Shown: piece after piece, positions 1 through 8,159 of the stretch | How positions within the stretch are numbered: the stretch's first letter is position 1 | Layout: each line of letters opens with the position of its first letter | Assembly: GCA_963756815.1 (NCBI GenBank) | Contig: CAVWPR010000026.1 | Coordinates: forward strand, 6,544 to 70,543 | From: JAENVU01 sp963756815 | GTDB taxonomy: Bacteria; Actinomycetota; Acidimicrobiia; IMCC26256; JAENVU01 | Length of the DNA stretch: 64,000 nucleotides | Direction of reading: 5' to 3' | Translations under genes and position numbers: made by a program | The notes under the pieces: generated by a model | The model's database searches: none | Told to the model about the DNA's origin: nothing | Seen by the model: the letters and a program-made list of their open reading frames with translations, nothing else

Positions 1-207
1 GTCCTTGATGCGCGGGACGCGACCCTCGGTGCGCTTGCCCAGGCGGATCGTTCCCAGCTGGGTGAGCGAGCCGACGGGGACCTCGTCGCCGCGCTTGGCC
101 AGCTCGACGCCGGCGATGAGGGTGGTCGTGACCGCGCCGAGGCCGACGCACAGCACTCCGAGGCGGCCGTCGGCCGGAGCGACGGTCGGTGATGGTGGAG
201 AAGTCAT
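1..207 (-). CDS. Inositol-3-phosphate synthase family protein, N-terminal part (cut by window edge)
   Basis: The reverse strand encodes 69 residues from an ATG at 207 to the edge of the window. After a short Pro/Ser-rich leader come LGVLCVGLGAVTTTLIAGVE, which is the Rossmann NAD-binding turn, and then GSLTQLGTIRLGKRTEGR. This is the typical N-terminus of the actinobacterial myo-inositol-1-phosphate synthase family, which converts glucose 6-phosphate to inositol 1-phosphate for phosphatidylinositol and mycothiol. Only the nucleotide-binding start is visible, so catalytic residues cannot be checked and a paralogue of the family is possible. It is divergent from the TauD-type gene at 251, with 43 bp between the two starts. 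Confidence 0.82.
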   Translation of the reverse strand, partial: MTSPPSPTVAPADGRLGVLCVGLGAVTTTLIAGVELAKRGDEVPVGSLTQLGTIRLGKRTEGRVPRIKD

Positions 208-237
208 GGGGCCCGACGCTACGGCGCCGAGCAGTCC

Positions 238-243
238 TAGGCT
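238..243 (+). promoter_or_regulatory. TANNNT -10 box of the TauD-type gene, leaderless
   Basis: TAGGCT lies 7 nt before the ATG at 251 and no Shine-Dalgarno sequence is present, so transcription probably starts at or next to the start codon. The same layout recurs at many genes of this window. Confidence 0.5.
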
Positions 244-250
244 CGCACGC

Positions 251-1156
251 ATGACCACCGTGCTCCCGCTGGTGCCCGTCGCCGCGAGCCCCGCCGGCGC
301 CGCGTACCACCGGATCACCGTGGACCGGTGGGCCGGCGCGTGCGGCGCCGTGGTCTCCGGTGTCGATCTCGCGGCCGGTCTCGACGACGAGACCGTGGCC
401 GAGATCCGGCGGGCGATCCTCGACCACCAGGTGGTCTTCTTCCGGGACCAGGAGCTCGATCCCACGGCTCAGGCCGCGTTCACCCGCCGGTTCGGGCCCT
501 ACAGCCCGGTCCCGTTCATCGAGCCGATCACCGACCACGCCGAGGTCATCGCCGTGGTCCGGGAGGCCAGCGAGACGCAGGGCTTCGCCTTCGGCGGCAT
601 CTGGCACTCCGACTTCTCGTTCCTGCCCGAGCCCCCGATGGGCTCGATCCTGCACGCCCTCGAGGTTCCCCCGTACGGAGGCGACACGCTCTTCGCCAAC
701 CAGTACCTCGCGTTCGAGACGCTGTCGCGCGGTCTGCAGACGACCCTGCGCGGACTCACCGGGGTCCACAGCGCACGCGACGCGTACTCGCCCAAGATGC
801 AGAAGGTGCACGACCTGTTCGCGGGCATGACCGTGCACACGAGCGAGGACGCGAACCGGGTGCAGCGGCATCCCGTCGTGCGGCGAAATCCCGAGACCGG
901 GCGCGACGCCCTCTACGTGAACCGCCAGTACACCGTCGGGCTGGACCAGTGGTGGCCCACCGAGGACCGCCTGCTGCTCGACTTCCTCTTCGACCACGCG
1001 ACGCAGGACTCGTTCACCTGCCGCTGGCGCTGGTCGGTGGGTGACGTCGCGTTCTGGGACAACCGGGTCGTCCAGCACATGGCCATGGGCGACGTCTCCG
1101 GCCACCGACGCGCCATGCACCGCACCACCGTCGCCGGCGAGGCACCGTCTGATGGG
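251..1156 (+). CDS. TauD/TfdA family 2-oxoglutarate Fe(II) dioxygenase, no in-frame stop where expected
   Basis: From the ATG at 251 this reads as a TauD/TfdA dioxygenase, which couples 2-oxoglutarate decarboxylation to hydroxylation of taurine-like, phenoxy or other small substrates. The iron ligands are the HSD motif (H119, D121) and a distal His near residue 276 in VVQHMAMGD; the 2-oxoglutarate Arg lies in the HRRAMHRTT stretch. Family homology ends at about position 1150, roughly 300 residues, the usual family length. The frame has no stop there and stays open to 2551, across the next gene. A TGA sits one frame away at 1150-1152, so a one-base indel in the last codons or loss of the native stop is likely. 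The end given is where the coding signal stops, not a stop codon. The substrate cannot be told. Confidence 0.8.
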
Positions 1157-1298
1157 TCCTTCCTTGATGGGTCCTCCGCTCGGATGCGCGTGGCCGCGTC
1201 GCGTTCGGGACGCTCCGGAGCTGTGAACCTCCGCTCGTCCCTCGCTACGGTTCGGGGAGGTCGAGCGCCCGTTCGTGGCTCCGACACGGGGAGGCACC

Positions 1299-2057
1299 GT
1301 GAGCATCGCACTGGTCACCGGGGCGTCGGGCGGGATCGGGATGGAGATCGCCCGCGTCCTCGCGCCCGATCACGACCTCGTGCTCGTGGCCCGCTCCGCG
1401 GCCAAGCTCGACGCGCTCGCCAACGAGCTCGGCGGCGCGCGCGTGATCGCGGCGGACCTCTCGGACGTGGGCGCGGTCGGCAAGATCGCGGCCGAGGTCC
1501 CCGCTGTCGACGTGCTCGTGAACAACGCGGGCGTCGGCGACTTCGGCGCGTTCGCGGCGGAGGATCCCGAGCGGATCCTCGGGATGATCCAGCTGAACGT
1601 CACGTCGCTGACCGCACTGACCCGCCAGTACCTCCCCGCGATGCTCGAGCGGGGGCAGGGTCGCATACTGAACGTCGCCTCGACCGCGTCGTTCCAACCG
1701 GGACCGTTGATGGCCGTGTACTACGCGACGAAGTCCTACGTGCTCTCGTTCAGCGAGGCGTTGCACGAGGAGACGCGCGGCACCGGCGTCACCGTCACCG
1801 CGTTGTGCCCCGGGCCGACCGCATCCGGCTTCCAGGCCGCGGCCGACATGCAGCTGTCCCCGCTCGTCGCGAACCGCAAGCTGCCGAGCGCGGCCGACGT
1901 CGCGGCCTACGGCGTGAAGGCGATGCAACGCGGCGACGCCGTCGCCGTGCCCGGTGCGATGAACAAGATCATGGCGGCGTCGGTGCGCCTCACACCCCGC
2001 CCGGTGATCCGGCGCATCGTCCGCAAGATGCAGGAGACGAAGCCGTCCCAGGAGTGA
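1299..2057 (+). CDS. Short-chain dehydrogenase/reductase (SDR)
   Basis: A 252-residue classical SDR, an NAD(P)-dependent oxidoreductase. It shows the N-terminal TGASGGIG cofactor motif, NNAG near residue 80 and the YYATK catalytic Tyr/Lys pair, with the usual Ser upstream in VASTAS. The GTG at 1299 is preferred to an upstream in-frame GTG at 1275 because GGGGAGG ends 4 nt before it and the protein then starts directly with the beta strand of the Rossmann fold. The last codons and the stop are repeated 96 bp downstream (see the repeat at 2032-2154). Substrate unknown; it resembles the DltE-like or acyl-chain reductase branch of the family. Confidence 0.88.
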   Translation: MSIALVTGASGGIGMEIARVLAPDHDLVLVARSAAKLDALANELGGARVIAADLSDVGAVGKIAAEVPAVDVLVNNAGVGDFGAFAAEDPERILGMIQLNVTSLTALTRQYLPAMLERGQGRILNVASTASFQPGPLMAVYYATKSYVLSFSEALHEETRGTGVTVTALCPGPTASGFQAAADMQLSPLVANRKLPSAADVAAYGVKAMQRGDAVAVPGAMNKIMAASVRLTPRPVIRRIVRKMQETKPSQE

Positions 2058-2154
2058 CACGCTCGCGCCGATCGAGGCGAGGCGGGGCCCGAGCGGCCCG
2101 GCGCCGGAGGCGCCACGAGCGGGAACGAGGAGACGAAGCCGTCCCAGGAGTGAC
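2032..2154 (+). repeat. 27-bp exact direct repeat flanking a 69-bp segment at the SDR 3' end
   Basis: The last 26 nt of the SDR gene plus one base (2032-2058, ending in the stop TGA) recur identically at 2128-2154. The two copies are 96 bp apart, so the phase of the reading frame is kept. The intervening 69 bp are noncoding and GC-rich. This may be a duplication scar or the result of insertion by recombination. Confidence 0.85.
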
Positions 2155-2157
2155 GAA

Positions 2158-3081
2158 TCAGGTCAGGGCGCGTCGGGGGGTCGACGGGCGGTCGAGGCTC
2201 ACGTGGCGCAGCAGCAGGACCTCGCTCAGCATGAACAGCACGGCCACGGCCACGATCGCCCCGAGCGCGAGCACGTACGCGAGACCGATGCGCACGATGT
2301 GCAGCCCGTCGGCGGTGTCGATCGTGGTCGAGAGCGTGATCGCGCCGAACGCGACGCCGAGGACGAGGACGGCGCCGATCACCAGGCCCGGCAGGCCCTC
2401 GTGGGCCCTCGGGTCACCGGTGCCGCGACGCGCCACGAGGATCGCGCTCACGCCGAAGGTCCAGATCCCCACCACGGCGAAGGCACTCACTGCGTCGCTC
2501 GGACGGTGCCAACCGGCGGCGAGCGTCATCGCCGCGATGCCCCCGGCGTAGAGACCGCCCAGGGTCGCGGCCACCGGACGGAGCCGGACCGGCACCACGA
2601 GGACCAGGGCGGCCGCGAGCGATGCGGCCACGGTGCTGTGGCCACTCGGGAGCGTGTTGAACGAGATCAACCCATTGCCCACGAGGTGGGGTCGATTCAC
2701 GACCGTCTTGAAGACCTCCGTGGTGACGTTGGCACCGAGGATCACCGCACCGGCGCCGAGGGCGAGGTATCCACGGCCACGCGCCAGCGCCACCGCCATG
2801 ATCGCGGCGCCGAGGAACGCCAGGGACCCCACCGAGATCGTCTGGAGCAGTCGTTCCGACCGGGCTGCGGTGCGCGGGTGCTCGACGACCCGACCGGAGA
2901 GCGCGGCGTTGTCGAGCCGCTGCCCGGGCCGGGTCTCGACGAAGACCGCGGCGAGCACGACGAGGAGGACGGCGCAGAGCGCGGCGGCCACCGTCAGCCG
3001 CGCGACCACGCGCGTGCGGTCGGCGCCGTCCGGGCGCACCGGACGCGCTCGACGCACGTCCCGCCGCGTCGGCGCCGTCAC
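2158..3081 (-). CDS. PAP2 superfamily membrane phosphatase
   Basis: A 307-residue integral membrane protein of the PAP2 (type 2 phosphatidic acid phosphatase) superfamily, which dephosphorylates lipid phosphates such as phosphatidate or undecaprenyl diphosphate. The three-part phosphatase signature is visible: KTVVNRPH, then LPSGHST with the catalytic His, then GWHRPSD with the His nucleophile region and Asp. A basic, Arg-rich cytoplasmic N-terminus precedes about six hydrophobic helices, with the first signature between helices 3 and 4. The gene is convergent with the SDR and ends directly beside the 27-bp repeat. The natural lipid substrate cannot be inferred. Confidence 0.88.
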   Translation of the reverse strand: MTAPTRRDVRRARPVRPDGADRTRVVARLTVAAALCAVLLVVLAAVFVETRPGQRLDNAALSGRVVEHPRTAARSERLLQTISVGSLAFLGAAIMAVALARGRGYLALGAGAVILGANVTTEVFKTVVNRPHLVGNGLISFNTLPSGHSTVAASLAAALVLVVPVRLRPVAATLGGLYAGGIAAMTLAAGWHRPSDAVSAFAVVGIWTFGVSAILVARRGTGDPRAHEGLPGLVIGAVLVLGVAFGAITLSTTIDTADGLHIVRIGLAYVLALGAIVAVAVLFMLSEVLLLRHVSLDRPSTPRRALT

Positions 3082-3231
3082 CGACCCGGGCCCGGCGTGC
3101 GTGCGGGCGACGACGCGTGCGATCCGGCTGCGTGATCGGGCCGGGTCCGCCGGAAGCGGAGATCGACCGCGGGTTGCGCGTCACCGGCGCGGCACAGGCG
3201 GCCACCACAACCCGCCACCGCGAGCAGCTCG

Positions 3232-4803
3232 TCACTGAGCGCGACGCGGGTCGCGTGCGTTCGCGCGGTCGTAGACGTTCGTGAGCTCGTACGGGTCGTG
3301 CCGCAGGTCGTAGAGCTCCCGGTCGCCGTCGAGGTACTCGACGTAGGTGTAGGTGTCGGTGCGCACGCCGTGGAACTCCGGGATGTTCTGGATGTCCTCG
3401 AGCCCCAGGTGATGCGGGTGACGCCCGCCCCGGCGTCCGTGCCGACGCGTGCGGCGCCGTCGGCGCGGTTCGGATCCCGGCCGGTCACGGCGGCGGCCCT
3501 GGGGCGCGGAGCTGTCGGTCTGGTCGTTGTCGGGCGGCTCGAGCGGCAGGCGGGGCGATCGCGGGGTGACGCCCACCTCCGGCCAGTGCTCGATCAGGAA
3601 GGCGTGCCGCACCGGCGACGGCCGGCCGTGCAGCCGGTCGGCGAACGACCGCCCGTCGACGAACGGGGGCGGGACGACCCCCGCCAGCCGGGCGAACGTC
3701 GGCGCGAAGTCGATGTTGCCGATGAGCGCGCCCGACGCCGAGCGCGGCGCCACGTCGGGGCCACGGACGAGGAGGGGCACCCGGATGTCCTCGTCGAACG
3801 CGGTCTGCTTGCCCGCCGGGAGCCGGTGCTGGCCGTTGTGAAACCCGTTGTCGGAGGTGAACACGATGTAGGTGTTGCGCAGCTGGCGGGTCCGACGCAG
3901 CTCGCGCACGAGCCCCACCACCCCACGGTCGACGGCCTGGAGCGACTCACGCCGTCGGTTGAAGAGCGCCTGGGAGCGCAGCTCGACGCGCGGGCTCATC
4001 AGCGGCACCGTCCGCAGCCAGCGCGGCTTGTCGCGGGTGTCGGACTCGTCGAACGACGGAGGGCGCGGCAGCGGGTTGCCGCGAAAGCGGTCCACGTCCG
4101 GCGGCGCCGGCGTCGCCGGCCGGTGCGGCGCGTACAGGGAGAGGTCCAGGAAGAACGGCTGGTGCGCGCGCGCCGCGCGTGCGATGAACCCGCGCGCGTG
4201 ATGCATGTAGACCGTGGTCCCGTAGTCGGCCGGCGTGAAGCCGTGGTCGACGAACCGCCCGTTCACGTTCAGTCGGTAGCCGTACTCGTTGTAGGGGTTG
4301 CCGGCGACCGGTGTGACCCACTCCGTCCAACCCGGCGGGCGGTAGGTCTCCGGTGCGGTGTTCGGGAAGCCGTTGAGGTACTTGCCGATGAGACCCGTGC
4401 GGTACCCGGCGCGGTGCAGCCACGTCGCGATGGTGGAGCGTTCGACCCCGAACCGGTAGGCCGACTCGAACCCGCCGTTCGTGCCGCCGTTCGTCTCCAC
4501 GCCGGTGTTGTGGGCGTACTGCCCGCGCAGGATGCTCGTGCGCGACGGGCAGCAGAGCGACACGCTCACCAGCGCCCGTGTGAACTGCATGCCGTGGCGA
4601 CCGATCGCCCGCTCGACTCCGGGCATCGCGTGGAGGTCGGCCCGGGTCATGTCGTCCGTGAGGACGAACAGGATGTTGGGCCGAGCGGCCGCGCGGTGCG
4701 CGGCGGCCGCCGGACGGGGCGTCAACAGCGCGGCCGTCGCCACGGCGAGGGCGATCAGGGCGAGCGATGCGCGCGGCACCGGGACGGGAAGGGGACGACG
4801 CAC
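3232..4803 (-). CDS. Secreted sulfatase (arylsulfatase / N-sulfoglucosamine sulfohydrolase type)
   Basis: A 523-residue member of the alkaline phosphatase/sulfatase superfamily, hydrolysing sulfate esters or N-sulfates of sugars or aromatics outside the cytoplasm. The GTG at 4803 opens a signal peptide: basic start, hydrophobic ALIALAVATAALL, then a PAAAA cleavage-like region. The mature part starts with PNILFVLTDDM, the metal-binding start of the family. SLCCPSRTS carries the cysteine (about residue 85) that is converted to formylglycine in the CxPSR motif. SDNGFHNGQH and GKYLNGF are further family motifs. The open frame extends upstream to 5163, but that part overlaps alkB and has no family match. 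No sulfatase-modifying enzyme is present in the window. Confidence 0.88.
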   Translation of the reverse strand: MRRPLPVPVPRASLALIALAVATAALLTPRPAAAAHRAAARPNILFVLTDDMTRADLHAMPGVERAIGRHGMQFTRALVSVSLCCPSRTSILRGQYAHNTGVETNGGTNGGFESAYRFGVERSTIATWLHRAGYRTGLIGKYLNGFPNTAPETYRPPGWTEWVTPVAGNPYNEYGYRLNVNGRFVDHGFTPADYGTTVYMHHARGFIARAARAHQPFFLDLSLYAPHRPATPAPPDVDRFRGNPLPRPPSFDESDTRDKPRWLRTVPLMSPRVELRSQALFNRRRESLQAVDRGVVGLVRELRRTRQLRNTYIVFTSDNGFHNGQHRLPAGKQTAFDEDIRVPLLVRGPDVAPRSASGALIGNIDFAPTFARLAGVVPPPFVDGRSFADRLHGRPSPVRHAFLIEHWPEVGVTPRSPRLPLEPPDNDQTDSSAPQGRRRDRPGSEPRRRRRTRRHGRRGGRHPHHLGLEDIQNIPEFHGVRTDTYTYVEYLDGDRELYDLRHDPYELTNVYDRANARDPRRAQ

Positions 4804-4904
4804 GGGCGGGCATTGTGCCCCGCTCGCGGCCGGTTCTGGCCGCACGGGGACGAATGACCCCGCCCCGACCCGTCGCCCGCACCACCGCACGCCCGCTGGA
4901 AGCA

Positions 4905-4918
4905 CGAACGTGCGTTCG
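4905..4918 (+). promoter_or_regulatory. SOS box (LexA operator) upstream of alkB
   Basis: CGAACGTGCGTTCG matches the Gram-positive/actinobacterial LexA consensus CGAACRNRYGTTYG at every fixed or restricted position. It lies 14 nt before the alkB start and touches the predicted -10 box TACCCT at 4920-4925, where repressor binding would block transcription. Confidence 0.75.
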
Positions 4919-4919
4919 C

Positions 4920-4925
4920 TACCCT
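4920..4925 (+). promoter_or_regulatory. TANNNT -10 box of alkB, leaderless
   Basis: TACCCT is followed by 7 nt and then the GTG start at 4933; there is no Shine-Dalgarno sequence. The SOS box lies directly upstream, where the -35 region would be. Confidence 0.55.
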
Positions 4926-4932
4926 GGGCGCC

Positions 4933-5544
4933 GTGTCGAGCGTCGTGCATCAACCGACCCTGCTGGGGTGTGCCGATCCCGAGATCGCACCTGCGGCCAC
5001 CTGGACCCGCACCCAGCTCGACGCCGATTCGTGGGTCGACGTCGCGCGCGAGTGGCTGGTCGGCGCCGACGTCCTCGCCGCCCGGCTGATCGCCACGGTC
5101 CCGTGGCGTCAGGGCCGGCGTCGCATGTGGGACCGGGTGCTCGACGACCCGCGGCTGTCGCACTGGGGCCGTCGGGACGACCCGCCACTCGATCCCGCCC
5201 TCTCACCGGTGCACCACGCGCTCGAGCGCCGCTACCGGCGCCGGCTCCACGGACCCGCCCTCAACTACTACCGCGACGGACGCGACAGCGTGGCCTGGCA
5301 CGCCGACCGTGAGCTCCGCGTGCTCGACGACACGCTCGTCGCCATCGTCACACTCGGCACCCGGCGACCGTTCCTGCTCCGCCCGAGGGGCGGCGGCGCG
5401 TCCGTCGACCTCGCGCCCGGTTCCGGCGACGTGCTCGTGATGGGCGGGGCGGCCCAACGCGACTGGGAGCACGCCGTCCCCAAGACGGCGCGGTCGGGTC
5501 CCCGCATCTCCGTGTCGTTCCGCTGGACGCCGTCACGTCCGTGA
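4933..5544 (+). CDS. alkB: AlkB-type 2-oxoglutarate-dependent DNA dealkylase
   Basis: A 203-residue AlkB-family Fe(II)/2-oxoglutarate dioxygenase, which repairs N-alkylated bases such as 1-methyladenine and 3-methylcytosine by oxidative demethylation. The iron triad is H123 and D125 in WHADRE and H180 in WEHAVPK; RISVSFR carries the 2-oxoglutarate Arg and the nucleotide-facing Arg; LNYYRDGRDSVAWH is the family's substrate-lid start. Length and motif spacing are normal. A LexA box just upstream suggests control by the SOS response. The gene is followed after 13 bp by the DUF2237 gene, so the two may be co-transcribed. Confidence 0.9.
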   Translation: MSSVVHQPTLLGCADPEIAPAATWTRTQLDADSWVDVAREWLVGADVLAARLIATVPWRQGRRRMWDRVLDDPRLSHWGRRDDPPLDPALSPVHHALERRYRRRLHGPALNYYRDGRDSVAWHADRELRVLDDTLVAIVTLGTRRPFLLRPRGGGASVDLAPGSGDVLVMGGAAQRDWEHAVPKTARSGPRISVSFRWTPSRP

Positions 5545-5557
5545 TGGAATGGGGGCC

Positions 5558-5914
5558 ATGGCCCGCAACGTCCTCGGCACCGAGCTCGTCCCGTGCAGTC
5601 TCGACCCGGTGACCGGCTTCTACCGCAACGGGTGCTGCGACACCGGCGCGGAGGACGCCGGCGTCCACGCGGTCTGCGCGGTGATGACCGCCGAGTTCCT
5701 CGACTTCTCCCGTCGGGCCGGCAACGACCTGTCGACACCGATGCCCACCTTCGGGTTCCCGGGTCTCGTGCCCGGCGACCAGTGGTGCCTCTGCGCGGAT
5801 CGATGGGTGGAGGCGTTCGAAGCCGACGCGGCACCACGCGTCGTGCTCGCGGCGACGCACGCCTGCGTGCTGGAGTGGGTCACCCTCGACGACCTGCGCG
5901 CGCACGCCGCCTGA
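5558..5914 (+). CDS. DUF2237 family protein
   Basis: A 118-residue protein matching DUF2237 over its whole length: NVLGTELVPCSLDPVTGFYR, then GCCDTGAEDAG, VCAVMTAEFLDFS, GNDLSTPMP and FPGLVPGDQWCLCADRW. Conserved cysteines in GCCD and WCLC suggest metal binding or redox chemistry, but the function of the family is not known. The ATG at 5558 is chosen because the family begins with MARNVLGT; an in-frame ATG three codons earlier is possible. It sits between alkB and the P450 gene on the same strand and may share a transcript with alkB. Confidence 0.88.
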   Translation: MARNVLGTELVPCSLDPVTGFYRNGCCDTGAEDAGVHAVCAVMTAEFLDFSRRAGNDLSTPMPTFGFPGLVPGDQWCLCADRWVEAFEADAAPRVVLAATHACVLEWVTLDDLRAHAA

Positions 5915-5957
5915 CGTTCGCCGCACCGGTAGCGTGCGGCGACTCCGAGGAGGTTCG

Positions 5958-7163
5958 ATGACCGAGGCGTACGACCTCTACGACCCGGACGGCTACGTCG
6001 CCGGACCGCCCCACGACGTGTTCACCCGACTGCGGGCCGAGCAGCCGGTGGTGTGGCAGGACATGCCGGGCGAGCCGGGATACTGGGCGGTGCTGCGCCA
6101 CGCGGACGTCGTGCGGGTCGCGCGGGAGCCGGTGCTCTTCTCGGCCGCGACCGGTGGGGTCGTCCTCGAGGACCTCCCGCCCGAGAGCCTGGCGATGATG
6201 CAGGACATGTTGCTGGCGATGGACCCGCCCCGGCACCTGTCGTACCGCCGCAACGTCTCCCCCGAGTTCACCCCGAAGGTGATGGCGCGGCTCGAGCCGC
6301 GCATCCGCGAGATCTGCACGACCATCCTCGACGATGCCGCCGACCGCGCGCTCGACTTCGTGCACGACGTGTGCGCCAAGCTGCCGTCACAGGTGGTGGG
6401 CGAGCTCATGGGAATCCCGCGCGAGGACTGGCCCCGCATCCACCACTGGTCCGAGATGAACTCGGGCGGTCAGGACCCCGACATCGCCGCGGCCTACGCG
6501 GCCGACGCCGCGATGGGCGCGACCGTCGAGATGGCGATGTACGCGATCGAGCTCGCGGGGAAGCGGCGCTCGGAGCCGGCCGAGGATCTCACGACGCTGG
6601 TGCTCGCGATGGAGGTCGACGGCGAGGCGATGACCGACGTGCAGTTCGGCAGCTTCTTCGTGCAGATCGTCACCGCCGGCAACGACACCACGCGCACGAT
6701 GCTCTCGTCGGGTCTGCTTGCGCTCCTGCAACACCCCGACCAGCTGGCCGAGCTGCGCGCCGACCCGTCCCTCATCCCCGACGCGGTCGAGGAGATCCTG
6801 CGGTGGGCGAATCCGTTGCACTACTTCCGGCGGACGGCCACCGCGGACACCGAGCTCGGCGGCGCCTCGATCCGCACCGGCGACAAGGTCGCGATGATCT
6901 ACACCTCGGCGAACCGCGACGAGACGGTGTTCGTCCGGCCGCAGGAGTTCGACATCCACCGGGACCCGAACCCGCACCTGTCGTTCGGGACGGGCGAGCA
7001 CTTCTGCCTCGGCATCCACCTCGCGCGCCTCGAGGGCCGCGTGTTCCTCGAGGAGCTGCTGGCACGCTTTCCCACCATCGAGCTCGCCGGCGATCCCCGC
7101 CGCCAACGCTCCAACCTCAACAACGCGCTCAAGGAGCTCCCGGTCCGACTCCGCACCACCTGA
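5958..7163 (+). CDS. Cytochrome P450
   Basis: A 401-residue soluble bacterial P450 monooxygenase. Visible motifs: AGNDTTRT, the oxygen-activating I-helix; EEILRW, the ExxR of the K-helix; and FGTGEHFCLGIHLAR with the heme thiolate Cys at about residue 350. NPLHYFRRTAT and the overall pattern recall the CYP125/CYP142/CYP124 group that hydroxylates steroid side chains and branched lipids, but the substrate is inference. The ATG at 5958 has a GAGGAGG ribosome site 5 nt upstream, and a TAGCGT -10 box lies about 20 nt before that. No ferredoxin or reductase gene is adjacent. A hairpin follows the stop. Confidence 0.92.
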   Translation: MTEAYDLYDPDGYVAGPPHDVFTRLRAEQPVVWQDMPGEPGYWAVLRHADVVRVAREPVLFSAATGGVVLEDLPPESLAMMQDMLLAMDPPRHLSYRRNVSPEFTPKVMARLEPRIREICTTILDDAADRALDFVHDVCAKLPSQVVGELMGIPREDWPRIHHWSEMNSGGQDPDIAAAYAADAAMGATVEMAMYAIELAGKRRSEPAEDLTTLVLAMEVDGEAMTDVQFGSFFVQIVTAGNDTTRTMLSSGLLALLQHPDQLAELRADPSLIPDAVEEILRWANPLHYFRRTATADTELGGASIRTGDKVAMIYTSANRDETVFVRPQEFDIHRDPNPHLSFGTGEHFCLGIHLARLEGRVFLEELLARFPTIELAGDPRRQRSNLNNALKELPVRLRTT

Positions 7164-7165
7164 CC

Positions 7166-7217
7166 CCACTTTGCGTTCCTGGGCCCGGGTTCTGGTGTCG
7201 CTCCGAACGCAAAGTGG
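7166..7217. terminator. 13-bp perfect inverted repeat between convergent genes, probable bidirectional terminator
   Basis: CCACTTTGCGTTC (7166-7178) pairs exactly with GAACGCAAAGTGG (7205-7217) around a 26-nt loop that itself contains GGGCCCGGG. It starts 3 nt after the P450 stop and ends 10 nt before the end of the opposing EamA gene. There is no long T-run, so it could also be a mobile palindromic repeat or a protein site. Confidence 0.6.
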
Positions 7218-7226
7218 CGGGGGACG

Positions 7227-8078
7227 TCACGTCTGGGAGATCACGAGGGCGACCAGCCCGGCGGTGACGACGACGGCCGAGACGAGGCGTCGGCCGCCGA
7301 GCCGCTCCTTGAGGAGCAGCCATCCCAGCGCGGCACCGAGCACGACCGAGGACTCGCGCAGCGTCGCCACGTAGCCGACGGAGGCGTAGCGCACCGCGAC
7401 GAGCACGATCGAGTACGCGGTGGCGAGACAGATGCCGGACACGAGGTGTCGGGGCCACGACGTGCGCACCGACGCGACGAAGGCCGGGCCGCGGCCGCGC
7501 GCGACGCCGACCACCGACAGCACGAGACCCGCGGCGCCCGTCAGCGCGATGCCGTAGGCGAAGCCGTCGGTCGTGTGTCGGGATCCGGCGGTGTCGATGA
7601 CGGTGTAGGTCCCGATCATGACCGCCGTCAGCAGCGCATAGACCACCTCGTTCCGCGGGGTGCCGGGCCGGATGAACGAGGCGAGGCCGATCGTGACGAC
7701 GAGGAGCGCGATCCAACCGCCGACGCCGAGCCCGTCGCCCAGCGCGATCACACCGAGCACTGCCGCGGTGAGCGCGCCGCCGCCGCGCGCGAGCGGGTAC
7801 GCGAGCGAGAAGTCGCCGTGCTGGTAGGCCGCCACCAGCGCGCCCACGTAGAAGACGTGCACGACGGCCGACGCCCCGAGGTACGGCCACGCCGCGGCTG
7901 CCGGCGGACCCGTGAAGATCAGCACGGGCAGCAGCGCGACACCACCGAAGACGAACTGTCCCCACGCTGCGATCTCGCGATCGGACGCGGTCTTGATGAG
8001 GAGGTTCCACGTCGCGTGCAGGACCGCGGCCCCGAGCGCGAGGCCGGTGGCCAGGACGAGGTCGCTCGATCCCGTCAT
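7227..8078 (-). CDS. EamA/DMT superfamily transporter
   Basis: A 283-residue membrane protein with about ten hydrophobic helices in two similar halves, as in the EamA drug/metabolite transporter family, which exports or imports small metabolites. HATWNLLIKTASD in the first helix and the terminal LGAALGWLLLKERLGGRRLVSA are typical of the two EamA repeats. The start at 8078 is chosen; an ATG three codons upstream (8087) cannot be excluded. It is convergent with the P450 gene and divergent from the APH-like kinase. Substrate unknown. Confidence 0.85.
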   Translation of the reverse strand: MTGSSDLVLATGLALGAAVLHATWNLLIKTASDREIAAWGQFVFGGVALLPVLIFTGPPAAAAWPYLGASAVVHVFYVGALVAAYQHGDFSLAYPLARGGGALTAAVLGVIALGDGLGVGGWIALLVVTIGLASFIRPGTPRNEVVYALLTAVMIGTYTVIDTAGSRHTTDGFAYGIALTGAAGLVLSVVGVARGRGPAFVASVRTSWPRHLVSGICLATAYSIVLVAVRYASVGYVATLRESSVVLGAALGWLLLKERLGGRRLVSAVVVTAGLVALVISQT

Positions 8079-8159
8079 GGCCAGCATCGCGGGCGATGTT
8101 GACCGAACCTGTCGGGGCGCAGCAATGTGCGACGCTTCTCCCGACCTGCAGAGGTGGTC

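Noticed and set aside
5..2551. Single 848-codon + strand ORF
   Set aside because: Only 251 to about 1150 carries TauD homology. Its upstream part is antisense to the inositol-phosphate synthase gene and its downstream part is an out-of-frame shadow of the SDR.
3298..4857. Long + strand frame of 519 codons across the sulfatase gene
   Set aside because: It is exactly antisense to the sulfatase, which has a signal peptide and all catalytic motifs; the antisense translation has none.
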